A stretch of DNA of 64,000 nucleotides from Blautia sp. MSJ-9 (GTDB lineage Bacteria; Bacillota; Clostridia; Lachnospirales; Lachnospiraceae), in NCBI RefSeq assembly GCF_018919065.1, contig NZ_JAHLQG010000054.1, forward strand, positions 1-64,000, written 5' to 3'. The notes below the pieces were generated by a model that saw only the letters and a list, made by a program, of their open reading frames with translations, had not been told where the DNA came from and did no database searches. This document shows, one piece after another, positions 34,446 through 43,252 of the stretch (position 1 is the first letter of the stretch; each line of letters begins with the position of its first letter). A program made the position numbers and the translations under genes.

Positions 34446-35489
34446 TTATTTTTGAGGATTGTCATGGATTTTACGTAAGGCAGCAGTACTCTTACGTTCC
34501 ATGATATCATAAGGAAATAATATTTTTAAATGCTTTGTATGCCCGCCTTCAATACGGTCAATCAGCACTTTGGCTGCCATCTGTCCCATTTCATCAAGAG
34601 GAATATGTGTGGTTGTTAATGGAGGGGTCAGATACTGAGCGGTATCAATATCATCTATGCTGGCAACTGATACGTCCTCCGGGATGTGAAGTCCATGTTC
34701 TTTGATTGCTTTCATTGCGCCGATTGCTGTTATGTCATCCGCACAGAAGAAAGCAGTTGCATCACAGCCATTGTTCAGAAGATGATGAACACCTTTATAT
34801 CCTTCTTCCGTGGAATGAACAATATTGGCTATATATTTCTGATTGACGGAAATGCCGGCATCGGCTAAAGCAGAACAATAACCGGCATATCGGTTTTCGT
34901 TTTGAGTTTCGCCTATGTAAGCGATTTTGGTATGTCCCTGTTCAATAAGACGGGTTACGACATCATAACTGATCTGTGTTCCATCACATATAATTTGATC
35001 ATATTTTGCGTCAAGATTATTCAGCCCTGAATAAACAACATACTGAAAATGTTTTTTCAGAAATTTCAGAAGTTCTTTATCACAACGACCTAAAACGGCA
35101 ATGCCGTCAATATTATTACTTGCAATTAATCTTAGAGTAAAAGGGTCGTCGATATCAAAAGCAGAAAAGGTATATTTTAAAATATAATTGTGACGAAACG
35201 CCTCCTGTTCAATACTTTTTGCCAATGTAGAGAAAAAATAATCTGAGGCTCCATCCGGAACTCGTGCAAAAAGACAGGCAATGGAATGAAGCTGTTCTGT
35301 GGAAGACAGGTCAGATGAATCGGAAGTATTTTTCTTGGAATGCCTTGGGACATAATTAGTACGTTTGGCTATTTCCCATATTCGGTCTTGGACTTCCTTG
35401 CTGACAGGACTTTTAGTATTCTGGTTGATCACGCGTGAGACTGTTGAAATCGATACGCCTGCCTCTGCCGCAATTTCTCTCAGTGTCAT
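34446..35489 (-). CDS. LacI-family repressor 1
   Basis: 347 aa. The helix-turn-helix (1-24, MTLREIAAEAGVSISTVSRVIN) is followed by a hinge and a periplasmic-binding-protein-like effector domain (~65-340) with C-terminal TALPLRK-type strand missing but ITAIGAMKAIKEHGLHIPEDVSV present. It is a close paralogue of LacI 3 (44365-45423): the two share motifs throughout (EQEAF, GLN, YDQ.CDG..ISY, LGHTKI/QGHTKI). ATG 35489 has AAAGGAG upstream. It is divergent from the CHR pair; the perfect operator at 35636 lies between them. Confidence 0.92.
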   Translation of the reverse strand: MTLREIAAEAGVSISTVSRVINQNTKSPVSKEVQDRIWEIAKRTNYVPRHSKKNTSDSSDLSSTEQLHSIACLFARVPDGASDYFFSTLAKSIEQEAFRHNYILKYTFSAFDIDDPFTLRLIASNNIDGIAVLGRCDKELLKFLKKHFQYVVYSGLNNLDAKYDQIICDGTQISYDVVTRLIEQGHTKIAYIGETQNENRYAGYCSALADAGISVNQKYIANIVHSTEEGYKGVHHLLNNGCDATAFFCADDITAIGAMKAIKEHGLHIPEDVSVASIDDIDTAQYLTPPLTTTHIPLDEMGQMAAKVLIDRIEGGHTKHLKILFPYDIMERKSTAALRKIHDNPQK

Positions 35490-35635
35490 AGGAGATCTCC
35501 TTTCCTGGTTACTAAATCTTTTAGGACGGCATAAAGATGCCGTATTGTTGTGGTAATTTGTAATTACAATGATAAGTATAGCGGATTTCAGAAGAAAAAA
35601 ATAGCTATAATATGGAAAATGTGAGAAAATATAAG

Positions 35636-35647
35636 GCAAACGTTTGC
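35636..35647. promoter_or_regulatory. Perfect LacI-type operator GCAAACGTTTGC
   Basis: A 12-bp perfect palindrome with the CG centre typical of LacI/GalR sites. It lies midway between the divergent LacI 1 gene and the CHR genes. Related sites: 36920, 45585, 46562, 55289. Confidence 0.7.
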
Positions 35648-35760
35648 TGATAAAAAGAATGATTTTTTTACAGTACATGATAAGATAAAATCAGAAACTA
35701 TAAGAATTTCGGAAAATGTTCGGATTCTTATAAGAATGTATTGAAATTGGGGGAATCATA

Positions 35761-36336
35761 ATGGAAGAAAAACCAAAAAGTAAAGGATATGTACTACGAA
35801 AATTATTTTTTGCATGTCTGTATCTCAGCACATTTACTTTCGGCGGCGGTTATGTAATTGTTACTTTGCTGAAAGAAAAATTTGTGGATCATTATCACTG
35901 GATCGAAGAAGATGAAATGCTGGATCTGGTTGCGATCGCCCAGTCTTCGCCTGGAGCAATCGCAGTAAACGGAGCGATTATTGTGGGGTATAAGCTTGCC
36001 GGCATACCGGGAATGCTGGTATCTGTCATTGGAGCGATCATTCCTCCTATGGTGATCTTATCTGTCATTTCTGTATTTTATGATGCGTTTTGTTCCAATT
36101 ATTATATAGCGGCATTATTAAAAGGAATGACTGCGGGAGTTGGAGCAGTTATTATGTCTGTAGTGTATGATATGGGGAAAAATGTTGTAAAGTCAAAGGA
36201 CTGGGTTAATGTGGTGATAATGATTATCAGCTTCTGTCTCAGCTATTTCCTGAATATTAACATTATCTATATAATACTTTCGGTAGCTGTATTTGGAATG
36301 GTACGGACAATAGTAAAAGGAGGCAGAGATAAATGA
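35761..36336 (+). CDS. CHR-family (chromate-transporter-like) subunit 1
   Basis: 191 aa, about six helices. The short-chain CHR motif is FTFGGGYVIVTLLKEKFV, followed by AQSSPGAIAVNGAIIVGYK. Short CHR proteins occur as overlapping pairs that together equal one long ChrA and move oxyanions (chromate or sulfate in characterised cases) across the membrane. It starts at ATG 35761 after TTGGGGGAA and overlaps the next gene by 4 nt. Confidence 0.9.
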   Translation: MEEKPKSKGYVLRKLFFACLYLSTFTFGGGYVIVTLLKEKFVDHYHWIEEDEMLDLVAIAQSSPGAIAVNGAIIVGYKLAGIPGMLVSVIGAIIPPMVILSVISVFYDAFCSNYYIAALLKGMTAGVGAVIMSVVYDMGKNVVKSKDWVNVVIMIISFCLSYFLNINIIYIILSVAVFGMVRTIVKGGRDK

Positions 36337-36902
36337 TCTATATTCAGCTTTTTTTAAGTTTCCTTCAGGTCGGTGCATTGAGCTTTGGCGGAGGATATGC
36401 TGCAATGCCGCTGATACAGGAACAGGTGGTGAATCTGCACAGCTGGCTTTCCATGAGTGAATTTACGAATCTGATAACGATCGCTGAAATGACACCGGGA
36501 CCGATTGCGGTAAACTCTGCCACCTTTGTAGGGATGCAGATAGCGGGAATCTTAGGTGCAGTAATTGCTACATTGGGATGTATTCTTCCATCCTGTATTA
36601 TTGTAACCTTGTTGGCATATGTTTATATGAAGTATCGGAATATGTCCTTACTTCAGGGAACACTGGCATCTCTCAGACCGGCAGTTGTATCGATGATCGC
36701 CAAAGCAGGGGTAACGATTTTAATTTCTGCATTTTTTATTGATGGTACTGTAAATCTTATACGCCAGAATGTATGTGTGGAAATGATTATATTTTTTGTG
36801 ATCGCGTTGGTACTGCTTCGTAAATTTAAAATAAATCCTATACTTGCAATGGTTTTGTGTGGTGTGGCAAATGTGGTTTTGAGCGCTGTAAAAAAAGCGT
36901 AA
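36333..36902 (+). CDS. CHR-family (chromate-transporter-like) subunit 2
   Basis: 189 aa, partner half of the preceding protein: LSFGGGYAAMPLIQEQVV and AEMTPGPIAVNSATFVG. The ATGA overlap shows coupled translation. Next to an amino-sugar-type gene cluster with shared operators, an organic or sulfur-containing anion is a more natural cargo than chromate (inference). Confidence 0.9.
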   Translation: MIYIQLFLSFLQVGALSFGGGYAAMPLIQEQVVNLHSWLSMSEFTNLITIAEMTPGPIAVNSATFVGMQIAGILGAVIATLGCILPSCIIVTLLAYVYMKYRNMSLLQGTLASLRPAVVSMIAKAGVTILISAFFIDGTVNLIRQNVCVEMIIFFVIALVLLRKFKINPILAMVLCGVANVVLSAVKKA

Positions 36903-36919
36903 ATCACTATATGATAAAG

Positions 36920-36931
36920 CAAACGTTTGTG
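36920..36931. promoter_or_regulatory. LacI-type operator GCAAACGTTTGT
   Basis: Contains a perfect 10-bp palindrome CAAACGTTTG (36921-36930), just after the CHR pair and upstream of the phosphofructokinase gene. Confidence 0.6.
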
Positions 36932-36981
36932 TAATGACGGACTGCAAATAGTCAAATTAATCAGGTATATAACAACAGAAA

Positions 36982-37023
36982 ATAAAGAGGTCAAAAAGAT
37001 CAGAGTCTTTTTGACCTCTTTAT
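36982..37023. terminator. 18-bp perfect hairpin ending the CHR operon
   Basis: ATAAAGAGGTCAAAAAGA (36982-36999) pairs perfectly with 37006-37023 across a 6-nt loop. The T-run is weak, but it is the only terminator candidate before the pfk gene. The rest of 36903-37296 is AT-rich. Confidence 0.75.
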
Positions 37024-37153
37024 CTTTTATAAACCGGTAAAATGGGTACAGATCTTTGAAAAAAAGTGAAAACGGACGGAAAAATAAAGAATAATATAAA
37101 ATAATAATAAAAAATAGACAAAAAATAACATGACAAATTATACAAAATATCCA

Positions 37154-37165
37154 GATAACGTTTTC
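37154..37165. promoter_or_regulatory. Imperfect LacI-type operator before pfk
   Basis: GATAACGTTTTC, an AACGTT-centred half-conserved dyad ~130 nt before the phosphofructokinase start, in the region where its promoter should lie. Confidence 0.4.
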
Positions 37166-37296
37166 TTTAATTGTGCTTTTGTTTTTGAAAAAATATGTTA
37201 AGATAAGAATACAAAGTAAAAATAAATAAAACATATTCAGGAAAAACAAAAAGTTTATTGTAAAATGCACAATGAACAAAGAAAGGAAAATGGAAT

Positions 37297-38463
37297 ATGT
37301 CACAAAATGTATTAGTGGTACATGGAGGTGGGCCTACAGCAGTCATCAATGCATCCCTTTACGGTGTGATCGAAGAAGCAAAACGAAATCCGGAGGTTGG
37401 AAAAGTTTACGGAGCGATTGGTGGAACCGGAGCAATTTTTTCAGAAACTTTCATAGATTTGACTTCGTTTGATGATGAAAAATTGAAACTTCTTTTGCAT
37501 ACACCTGCTTCGGCAATTGGATCTTCCAGATATCCTCTATATGAAAAAGATTATGAAAAAATGGTGGATATCTTTAAAAAACATGATATTAAATATGTTC
37601 TTCTGAATGGCGGAAACGGAACTATGGATGCATGCGGACATATTTATGAGGTCTGTAAGGATCAGGATATCAAAGTTGTTGGAATTCCAAAAACGATTGA
37701 CAATGATATCGCAATGACAGATCACTCACCAGGATATGGAAGTGCGGCAAGATTTATTGCAGCTTCTACCCAGGAAGTTGGTGAAGATGTAAAATCCCTT
37801 CCCATTCATGTATGTATTATGGAAGCCATGGGAAGAAATGCAGGATGGATCACAGCAGCTTCCGCACTTGCAAGAAGGAAACAGGGAGATGCTCCTCACC
37901 TGATCTATCTGCCGGAACGAAACTTTAATGAAGATGAGTTTCTTGAGGATGTATCCAGACTTCAGAAAAAGCAGGGTGGAGTAGTAGTTCTGGTAAGTGA
38001 GGGACTTCATGATGCAAATGGAGAATCTATTGTTCCTCCGATCTTTAAATCAGAAAGAGCTGTTTATTATGGAGATGTAAGTTCACATCTTGCGAATCTG
38101 GTAGTTAAGAAACTTGGCGTAAAAGCAAGAAGCGAAAAACCCGGACTTTGCGGAAGAGCTTCTGTAGCACTTCAGTCACCGGTGGACAGAGAAGAAGCAA
38201 GACAGGCCGGCACAGTTGCACTGAGGAGTGCTGTTGAAGGAAACAGCGGAGTGATGGTAGGTTTTGAACGGGTCCCGGGAACGGTGTATCAGATGAAAAC
38301 AAAGCTTGTTCCTATCAAAGAAGTTATGCTTTATGAACGGAAGATGCCTGACAATTTTATAAATGAAAGAGGTAACGATGTAACACAGGAATTTGTTGAC
38401 TGGTGTCGCCCGCTGATCGGAGATCCACTTCCGGAATTCCTGAACTTCAAGGATTATCTTTAA
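37297..38463 (+). CDS. 6-phosphofructokinase-family sugar kinase
   Basis: 388 aa PfkA-type kinase. Motifs: HGGGPTAVINA (phosphoryl donor site), GGNGTMD (105-111), PKTIDND (131-137; Lys132 and the catalytic Asp) and MGRNAGW. The donor-site residues equal to E. coli 104 and 124 are Gly and Lys. Gly/Gly is typical of ATP enzymes, Asp/Lys of pyrophosphate enzymes; this mixed pair is seen in some ATP-using groups. Substrate may be fructose-6-P or tagatose-6-P, as expected beside an AgaS/GatY-like set. AAAGGAAA precedes ATG 37297; a transporter operon follows 54 nt later. Confidence 0.88.
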   Translation: MSQNVLVVHGGGPTAVINASLYGVIEEAKRNPEVGKVYGAIGGTGAIFSETFIDLTSFDDEKLKLLLHTPASAIGSSRYPLYEKDYEKMVDIFKKHDIKYVLLNGGNGTMDACGHIYEVCKDQDIKVVGIPKTIDNDIAMTDHSPGYGSAARFIAASTQEVGEDVKSLPIHVCIMEAMGRNAGWITAASALARRKQGDAPHLIYLPERNFNEDEFLEDVSRLQKKQGGVVVLVSEGLHDANGESIVPPIFKSERAVYYGDVSSHLANLVVKKLGVKARSEKPGLCGRASVALQSPVDREEARQAGTVALRSAVEGNSGVMVGFERVPGTVYQMKTKLVPIKEVMLYERKMPDNFINERGNDVTQEFVDWCRPLIGDPLPEFLNFKDYL

Positions 38464-38517
38464 AACGAAAAATATACAAAACAAAAATGAAAATGTTCCA
38501 TTGAAAGGAGAGTAACT

Positions 38518-39300
38518 ATGGAAAAAAAGAAAAAAGGAGTAATGCAGTCTATCCCGGGATGGGCATGGGTACTGATTTCCCTTGCAGCAGCAATCCTGTT
38601 ATGGTATGCATTATCCATTAATCCAAAAACAGCACGAAGCTTCCCGTTTATTCCGGCTATTCTTGAGGCAGCCAAACGAATGATTGATAATGGGGCACTG
38701 GGACAGGATTTTTGTAGTTCAATGATTTCAATCCTGGCCGGATTTGCACTCGGCTTTATAACCGCAGTACCGGTTGCATTTCTTATGGCATGGTACCTGC
38801 CGGTCAGAGGAGTTCTGGAACCATGGATTCAGTTTATTCGTAACATCCCACCTCTGGCATATGTACCGTTGGTAGTTATTACAGCTGGTGTTGGTAGAAA
38901 ACCACAGATCATCGTTATCTGGATCGCAACATTCCTGATCATGACAGTTACAATCTATCAGGGTGTAAGAAACATTGATAATACTTTAGTAAAAGCAGCC
39001 AGAGTTCTTGGCGCAAAAGACAGAGATATATTTGTAAAAGTTATTTTCCCGGCAACAACCCCGTTTATTTTAACAGCTGTTCGACTTGGTATTTCCGTTG
39101 CACTGACAACATTGATCGCAGCAGAAACAACAGGAGCTACTGCCGGACTTGGAATGAGAATCCGTTCTCTGGCAAACAGTTTTGAAACAGCAGGCATGCT
39201 GATGTATATCATCATCATTGGTATCATCGGACTGGTAATGGAAAAAATCATTAAATTCTTAGAAGGAAGGTTAACAGGATGGCAGGAGAAGAGAGAGTGA
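38518..39300 (+). CDS. NitT/TauT-family ABC transporter permease
   Basis: 260 aa, six helices, SsuC/TauC type: WYLPVRGVLEPWIQFIRNIPPLAYVPL and the EAA-like loop NTLVKAARVLGAKDRDIFVKVIFPATTPFI. This family takes up sulfonates, nitrate and pyrimidine-like anions. ATG 38518 follows AAAGGAGAG. It is overlapped by the ATPase gene. Confidence 0.9.
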   Translation: MEKKKKGVMQSIPGWAWVLISLAAAILLWYALSINPKTARSFPFIPAILEAAKRMIDNGALGQDFCSSMISILAGFALGFITAVPVAFLMAWYLPVRGVLEPWIQFIRNIPPLAYVPLVVITAGVGRKPQIIVIWIATFLIMTVTIYQGVRNIDNTLVKAARVLGAKDRDIFVKVIFPATTPFILTAVRLGISVALTTLIAAETTGATAGLGMRIRSLANSFETAGMLMYIIIIGIIGLVMEKIIKFLEGRLTGWQEKRE

Positions 39301-40070
39301 CAAAACTTAAGATTGATAACGTTAAAAAGATTTATCAGACCCGTAAGGGCGAGATGACTGCATTAAACGGAGTTAATCTTGATATTAAAGAAAATGAATT
39401 TATCTGTGTGGTAGGACCTTCCGGATGCGGTAAATCTACATTGCTGAATATTATCGCAGGACTGGATACTCCAACCAGTGGAGCTGTATACATTGACGGC
39501 AAAAAGATCGAGGGAACAGGTACAGAGAGAGGCGTTGTATTCCAGCAGTATGCATTGTTCCCATGGCTGACAGTTCTGAAAAATGTTATGTTTGGCTTGA
39601 AACTGCAGGGCAAGAGCGATGCTGAAGCAAAAGAAATTGCAATGAAATATATCAAGATGGTACAGCTTGAAGATTTCGTAAATCATTATCCAAAGGAACT
39701 CTCCGGTGGTATGAAACAGCGTGTTGCAATTGCAAGAGCCTATGCTGTAAAACCTGAAGTTCTTCTTATGGATGAGCCATTCGGAGCTCTGGATGCCCAG
39801 ACAAGAACCCAGCTGCAGACAGAACTTCTGAAAACATGGGAAAGTGAAAGAAAAACATGTTTCTTTATCACGCATGATGTAGATGAGGCAATCATTCTGG
39901 CTCAGAGAGTTATCGTTATGAGTGCCAGACCTGGACGTATTAAAGATATTGTAGATATCGATATTCCATATCCACGTGATCAGGAGACAAAGATGAGCCC
40001 GAGATTTATGGAATTGAAAAATCATATCTGGAGTCAGGTATATCAGGAATATCTGGAAGTAAGAAAATAA
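39279..40070 (+). CDS. NitT/TauT-family ABC transporter ATPase
   Basis: 263 aa. Walker A GPSGCGKST, Q-loop QQYALFPW, signature LSGGMKQR, Walker B VLLMDEPFGALD and switch HDVDEA. SsuB/TauB-like. The ATG at 39279 overlaps the permease gene by 22 nt; a GTG at 39297 is an alternative start. Confidence 0.93.
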   Translation: MAGEERVTKLKIDNVKKIYQTRKGEMTALNGVNLDIKENEFICVVGPSGCGKSTLLNIIAGLDTPTSGAVYIDGKKIEGTGTERGVVFQQYALFPWLTVLKNVMFGLKLQGKSDAEAKEIAMKYIKMVQLEDFVNHYPKELSGGMKQRVAIARAYAVKPEVLLMDEPFGALDAQTRTQLQTELLKTWESERKTCFFITHDVDEAIILAQRVIVMSARPGRIKDIVDIDIPYPRDQETKMSPRFMELKNHIWSQVYQEYLEVRK

Positions 40071-40163
40071 TGAATTTTGGCCGTTGCCGGTATGGGACGG
40101 TTTAGAATAAAGAGAAACTATTAAATACTACCCTAAAAAGCGGAAAAGAAAGGAAGTAGGACA

Positions 40164-41177
40164 ATGAGAAAAACATGGAAAAAGTTAGCAGCAATGGCAG
40201 TAACAGCATCTATGGTCATTTGTGGCGGAGCAATGGGCGTAAGTGCAGCGACAGAGGAAGAACCGGAAAAAGTAACTGTAAATGTAGCTTATATGCCTGA
40301 TTATGCAAGCTTAAATGGTCTTATCTCTGCAATTGAACTTGGATATTTTGATGATGAGAACATTGATGTACAGCTTACAGAGTTCTCCGATGGACCGACA
40401 ATCATTCAGGCTATGGAATCAGGATCTATTGATGTAGGATATATCGGACAGGGAGCTCATAAACTCTGCATCAACGGTAAGGCTGATATCTTTGCACTGG
40501 CACATGTATCCAATGGTGATGCTGTAATCGGAAGCAAAGAAAAAGGAACAGATACAATTGAAGGATTAAAAGGAAAAACAATTGCTTATTCCTCTGGAAC
40601 ATCCAGTGAAGATATCCTGAATAAAACCCTTGCAAAAGGAGGTATGACGATGGATGATATCACAGCAATGGATATGGATGCAACAAACATTGTAACAGCA
40701 ATGCTTTCTGGCAGTGTTGATGCGTGTGCAACATGGGTACCGAACTCTTTGAAAGTTCTTGAGGAACTTGGAGATGATGGTGTACAGCTGACAGATAACA
40801 AAACATTTATTGATCAAACTGTATCTCTTGCAAGCTGGATTGCAATGCCGAAATATGCTGAAGAAAATCATGACGTACTTGTAAGATTTGCAAGAGCTCT
40901 TTACAAAGGATTTGACTATCGTGCAGACCACAGCCATGATGATGAAGTGTGCGGCTGGATTGCTGACAAGATTAAACTTGAAAAAAATTCCCTTCTTGAT
41001 CAGGTAGAAGTAGCAGACTGGACAACAAGTGAATTCATCAGGGATCATATGGATGATGTCAAAGGCTATTATGAACTACAGCAGAAATCATTTGTTGAGA
41101 GCGGTGACTGTGAAGAAACACCAGTTGATAATTATGTTCTTTTCGATGTAATGGAAGAAGCTTGCGCAGAAGAATAA
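40164..41177 (+). CDS. NitT/TauT-family substrate-binding protein
   Basis: 337 aa. Signal peptide 1-28 (ends GVSA), then an SsuA/TauA-type domain: VNVAYMPDYASLNGLISAIELGYFDDENIDVQL, DGPTIIQAMESGSIDVGYIG, LKGKTIAYSSGTSSEDIL and ACATWVPNSLKVLEEL. No lipobox Cys is visible at the cleavage site. The ligand is probably a small anion, but members also bind amines and vitamins. Last gene of the pfk-ABC unit; terminator at 41190. Confidence 0.9.
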   Translation: MRKTWKKLAAMAVTASMVICGGAMGVSAATEEEPEKVTVNVAYMPDYASLNGLISAIELGYFDDENIDVQLTEFSDGPTIIQAMESGSIDVGYIGQGAHKLCINGKADIFALAHVSNGDAVIGSKEKGTDTIEGLKGKTIAYSSGTSSEDILNKTLAKGGMTMDDITAMDMDATNIVTAMLSGSVDACATWVPNSLKVLEELGDDGVQLTDNKTFIDQTVSLASWIAMPKYAEENHDVLVRFARALYKGFDYRADHSHDDEVCGWIADKIKLEKNSLLDQVEVADWTTSEFIRDHMDDVKGYYELQQKSFVESGDCEETPVDNYVLFDVMEEACAEE

Positions 41178-41189
41178 TAAAGATTACAG

Positions 41190-41219
41190 GATTACACAGA
41201 CAGCAATGTCTGTGTAATC
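41190..41219 (+). terminator. Terminator after ABC operon
   Basis: GATTACACAGACA (41190-41202) pairs perfectly with 41207-41219 across GCAA. The T-tail is short, so some read-through into the LacI 2 gene is possible. Confidence 0.75.
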
Positions 41220-41228
41220 TTTGAGAAA

Positions 41229-41246
41229 ATATACACTCGTGTGTAT
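41229..41246. promoter_or_regulatory. 18-bp palindrome in front of LacI 2
   Basis: ATATACACTCGTGTATAT is an 8+8 bp perfect dyad with a TC centre, 40 nt before the chosen start of LacI 2. It differs from the AAACGTTT sites and is the best candidate for the operator of LacI 2 itself. Confidence 0.55.
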
Positions 41247-41285
41247 ATCGGAAATAAAGAAAATGCTCCGGAAAGGAACAAGACG

Positions 41286-42305
41286 GTGGAAAGCAGACAA
41301 AGGAAAGTAACGAGAAAAGATGTCGCAGAAGAGGCAGGGGTATCTGAAACTATTGTTTCGTATGTACTTAATAAAAATCGTTATGTAAAAGAAGAAAAAA
41401 GACAGCGTGTCCTTGAAGCTGTGGAAAAGTTACAGTATCAGCCTAATAATATTGCCAGGGCTCTTCACGGAAAGGGCAGTCTGCAAATTCTTTTTATTGC
41501 AGAAGAACTGAGCAGTGGCTACTTTTCTGAAATGGTAAGCCAGATGAGCCGGGATGCCTACAGACAGGGGTATATGATTTCTCTTTGTGAAAGTCAGAAG
41601 GAAGATGAATTTGTAAGCCATATTCTCAGCAGACAGTTCGATGGTCTGTTTGTCAGTGCATCCGGTGTAACAGACAGTCAACTGAAACTTCTGGTAAAGT
41701 CAGGGATTCCTATGGTACTGTTTTTAAACCGGGAGATTAACTGCGAACTTCAGGATACGGTTCTGGTGGACACGGGACTTTATGAAGGCAGCAGGGAGTG
41801 TGTCCGACATTTGTCAAAAAATGGATGCAGAAATTTTATTTATCTTGATAAACTGGGAAAACCTTGTGACAGGGATATTCATTTGAAGGGATTTTTGGAT
41901 CAGGTAAAAGACCTGGGAATTGTTTTTGCACCGGAACAGAAGATTTCCGGATGTGAGAATATAAAAGAACTTGAAGAAAAGCTGCGGTCTTTGCTGGAAA
42001 AAAATTCTTCTATTGATGCAGTAGTGGCGCGATATGATGAGCTGGCAGCTGTAGCGCTTTCTGTAGCGCGAAAGATGGGAAAAAAAGTGCCGGATGATCT
42101 GTTGGTGATAGGATTTGATAATGATTTTATAAGTAATTATGTAAGTCCGACTCTTACAACTGTAGAGATTCAAAAAGAAGAAGTGGGAAGAGCTGCAATG
42201 GAAGCACTTCTTGCATTGATTCGAAATGAAAAATTGGATAAAGAAATAAGTTTTGCAGCGAGACTTATTATACGGGAAAGCACAGAGAAAAACAAAAATA
42301 AATAA
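41286..42305 (+). CDS. LacI-family repressor 2
   Basis: 339 aa. The HTH (RKVTRKDVAEEAGVSETIVSYVLN) begins at residue ~5; the effector domain follows (VIGFDNDFISNYVSPTLTTVEI). It is not closely similar to LacI 1 and 3. GTG 41286 is chosen because AAAGGAAC lies upstream and it starts right before the HTH; an in-frame GTG at 41241 lies inside the palindrome. It is first in a unit with aldolase 1 and the SIS isomerase. Confidence 0.85.
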   Translation: MESRQRKVTRKDVAEEAGVSETIVSYVLNKNRYVKEEKRQRVLEAVEKLQYQPNNIARALHGKGSLQILFIAEELSSGYFSEMVSQMSRDAYRQGYMISLCESQKEDEFVSHILSRQFDGLFVSASGVTDSQLKLLVKSGIPMVLFLNREINCELQDTVLVDTGLYEGSRECVRHLSKNGCRNFIYLDKLGKPCDRDIHLKGFLDQVKDLGIVFAPEQKISGCENIKELEEKLRSLLEKNSSIDAVVARYDELAAVALSVARKMGKKVPDDLLVIGFDNDFISNYVSPTLTTVEIQKEEVGRAAMEALLALIRNEKLDKEISFAARLIIRESTEKNKNK

Positions 42306-42340
42306 AACCTGCTGTAAAGGCAGGAGAAAGAAGTGAAGGT

Positions 42341-43192
42341 ATGTTAGTTACAAGCAAGGAAATGCTGGAAAAGGCACGCAGAGAACATTATGCAGTACCG
42401 GCAATGAATACACAGGGTGGAAACTATGATATTATCTGGGCAATCTGCAGAGCAGCGGAAGAAATGCATTCACCTGCGATCCTGGCTCATTATGTAGCTA
42501 CAGGAGCATATTCCGGAGATGACTGGTTTGTAGAAGTATGTAAATGGTGTGCAAATAAAGTAAGTGTACCGATTGCGATCCATCTGGATCATGGTGACAG
42601 CTTTGATATCTGCATGAAATCATTAAAGAATGGATTTACTTCTCTGATGATCGATGGCTCTACAAAACCGATTGAAGAAAATGCCAGACTCACAAATGAA
42701 GTGATCAAGGTGGCAAAATGTTTCGATATTCCTGTGGAAGCAGAGATCGGAGAACTTTTAAGATTAGATGAAGCCGGTGCTCAGATGGAGAATAAAAATG
42801 TAGCAAATCCGGAGCAGGTTCGTCAGTTCCTGAATCTGTGTCAGCCGGATTCTCTGGCTATTGGAATCGGAAATGCTCATGGATATTATAAGGGTGAACC
42901 GGATATCAAACTGGAAGTTCTGGAAGAAGTAAGGAAATTTACAGATATTCCATTTGTTCTTCATGGATGTACAGGTATGAGAGAAGATATCATCAAAGAA
43001 GCTATTAAACTTGGTGTTGCGAAAATTAACTTTGGTACAGAAATCCGTTATAAATATGTAGAACATTATGAAGAAGCATTGAAGACAAATCATCAGGGAC
43101 ATTCATGGAAACTGTCACAGCTTGCAAATGATGCTCTGACAGAAGACATCAAAAAGATCATCCGTCTTGCAGGTTCAGAAGGAAAGGCCTGA
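42341..43192 (+). CDS. Class II aldolase 1 (GatY/KbaY-like)
   Basis: 283 aa, the length of tagatose-bisphosphate aldolases. Zinc-binding and catalytic motifs: HLDHGDSFD (catalytic Asp and Zn His), VEAEIGEL, IGNAHGYYKG (Zn His), HGCTGM (Zn His) and KINFGTEIR (phosphate binding). It cleaves a ketose-1,6-bisphosphate to DHAP and an aldehyde. Its position between LacI 2 and the SIS isomerase suggests tagatose-1,6-bisphosphate or a related sugar. Confidence 0.88.
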   Translation: MLVTSKEMLEKARREHYAVPAMNTQGGNYDIIWAICRAAEEMHSPAILAHYVATGAYSGDDWFVEVCKWCANKVSVPIAIHLDHGDSFDICMKSLKNGFTSLMIDGSTKPIEENARLTNEVIKVAKCFDIPVEAEIGELLRLDEAGAQMENKNVANPEQVRQFLNLCQPDSLAIGIGNAHGYYKGEPDIKLEVLEEVRKFTDIPFVLHGCTGMREDIIKEAIKLGVAKINFGTEIRYKYVEHYEEALKTNHQGHSWKLSQLANDALTEDIKKIIRLAGSEGKA

Positions 43193-43252
43193 GAAGATAA
43201 AAGCAATTAAAATAAAATCACAAGGGAAAATTAAATTCAGGAGGAAATATAA

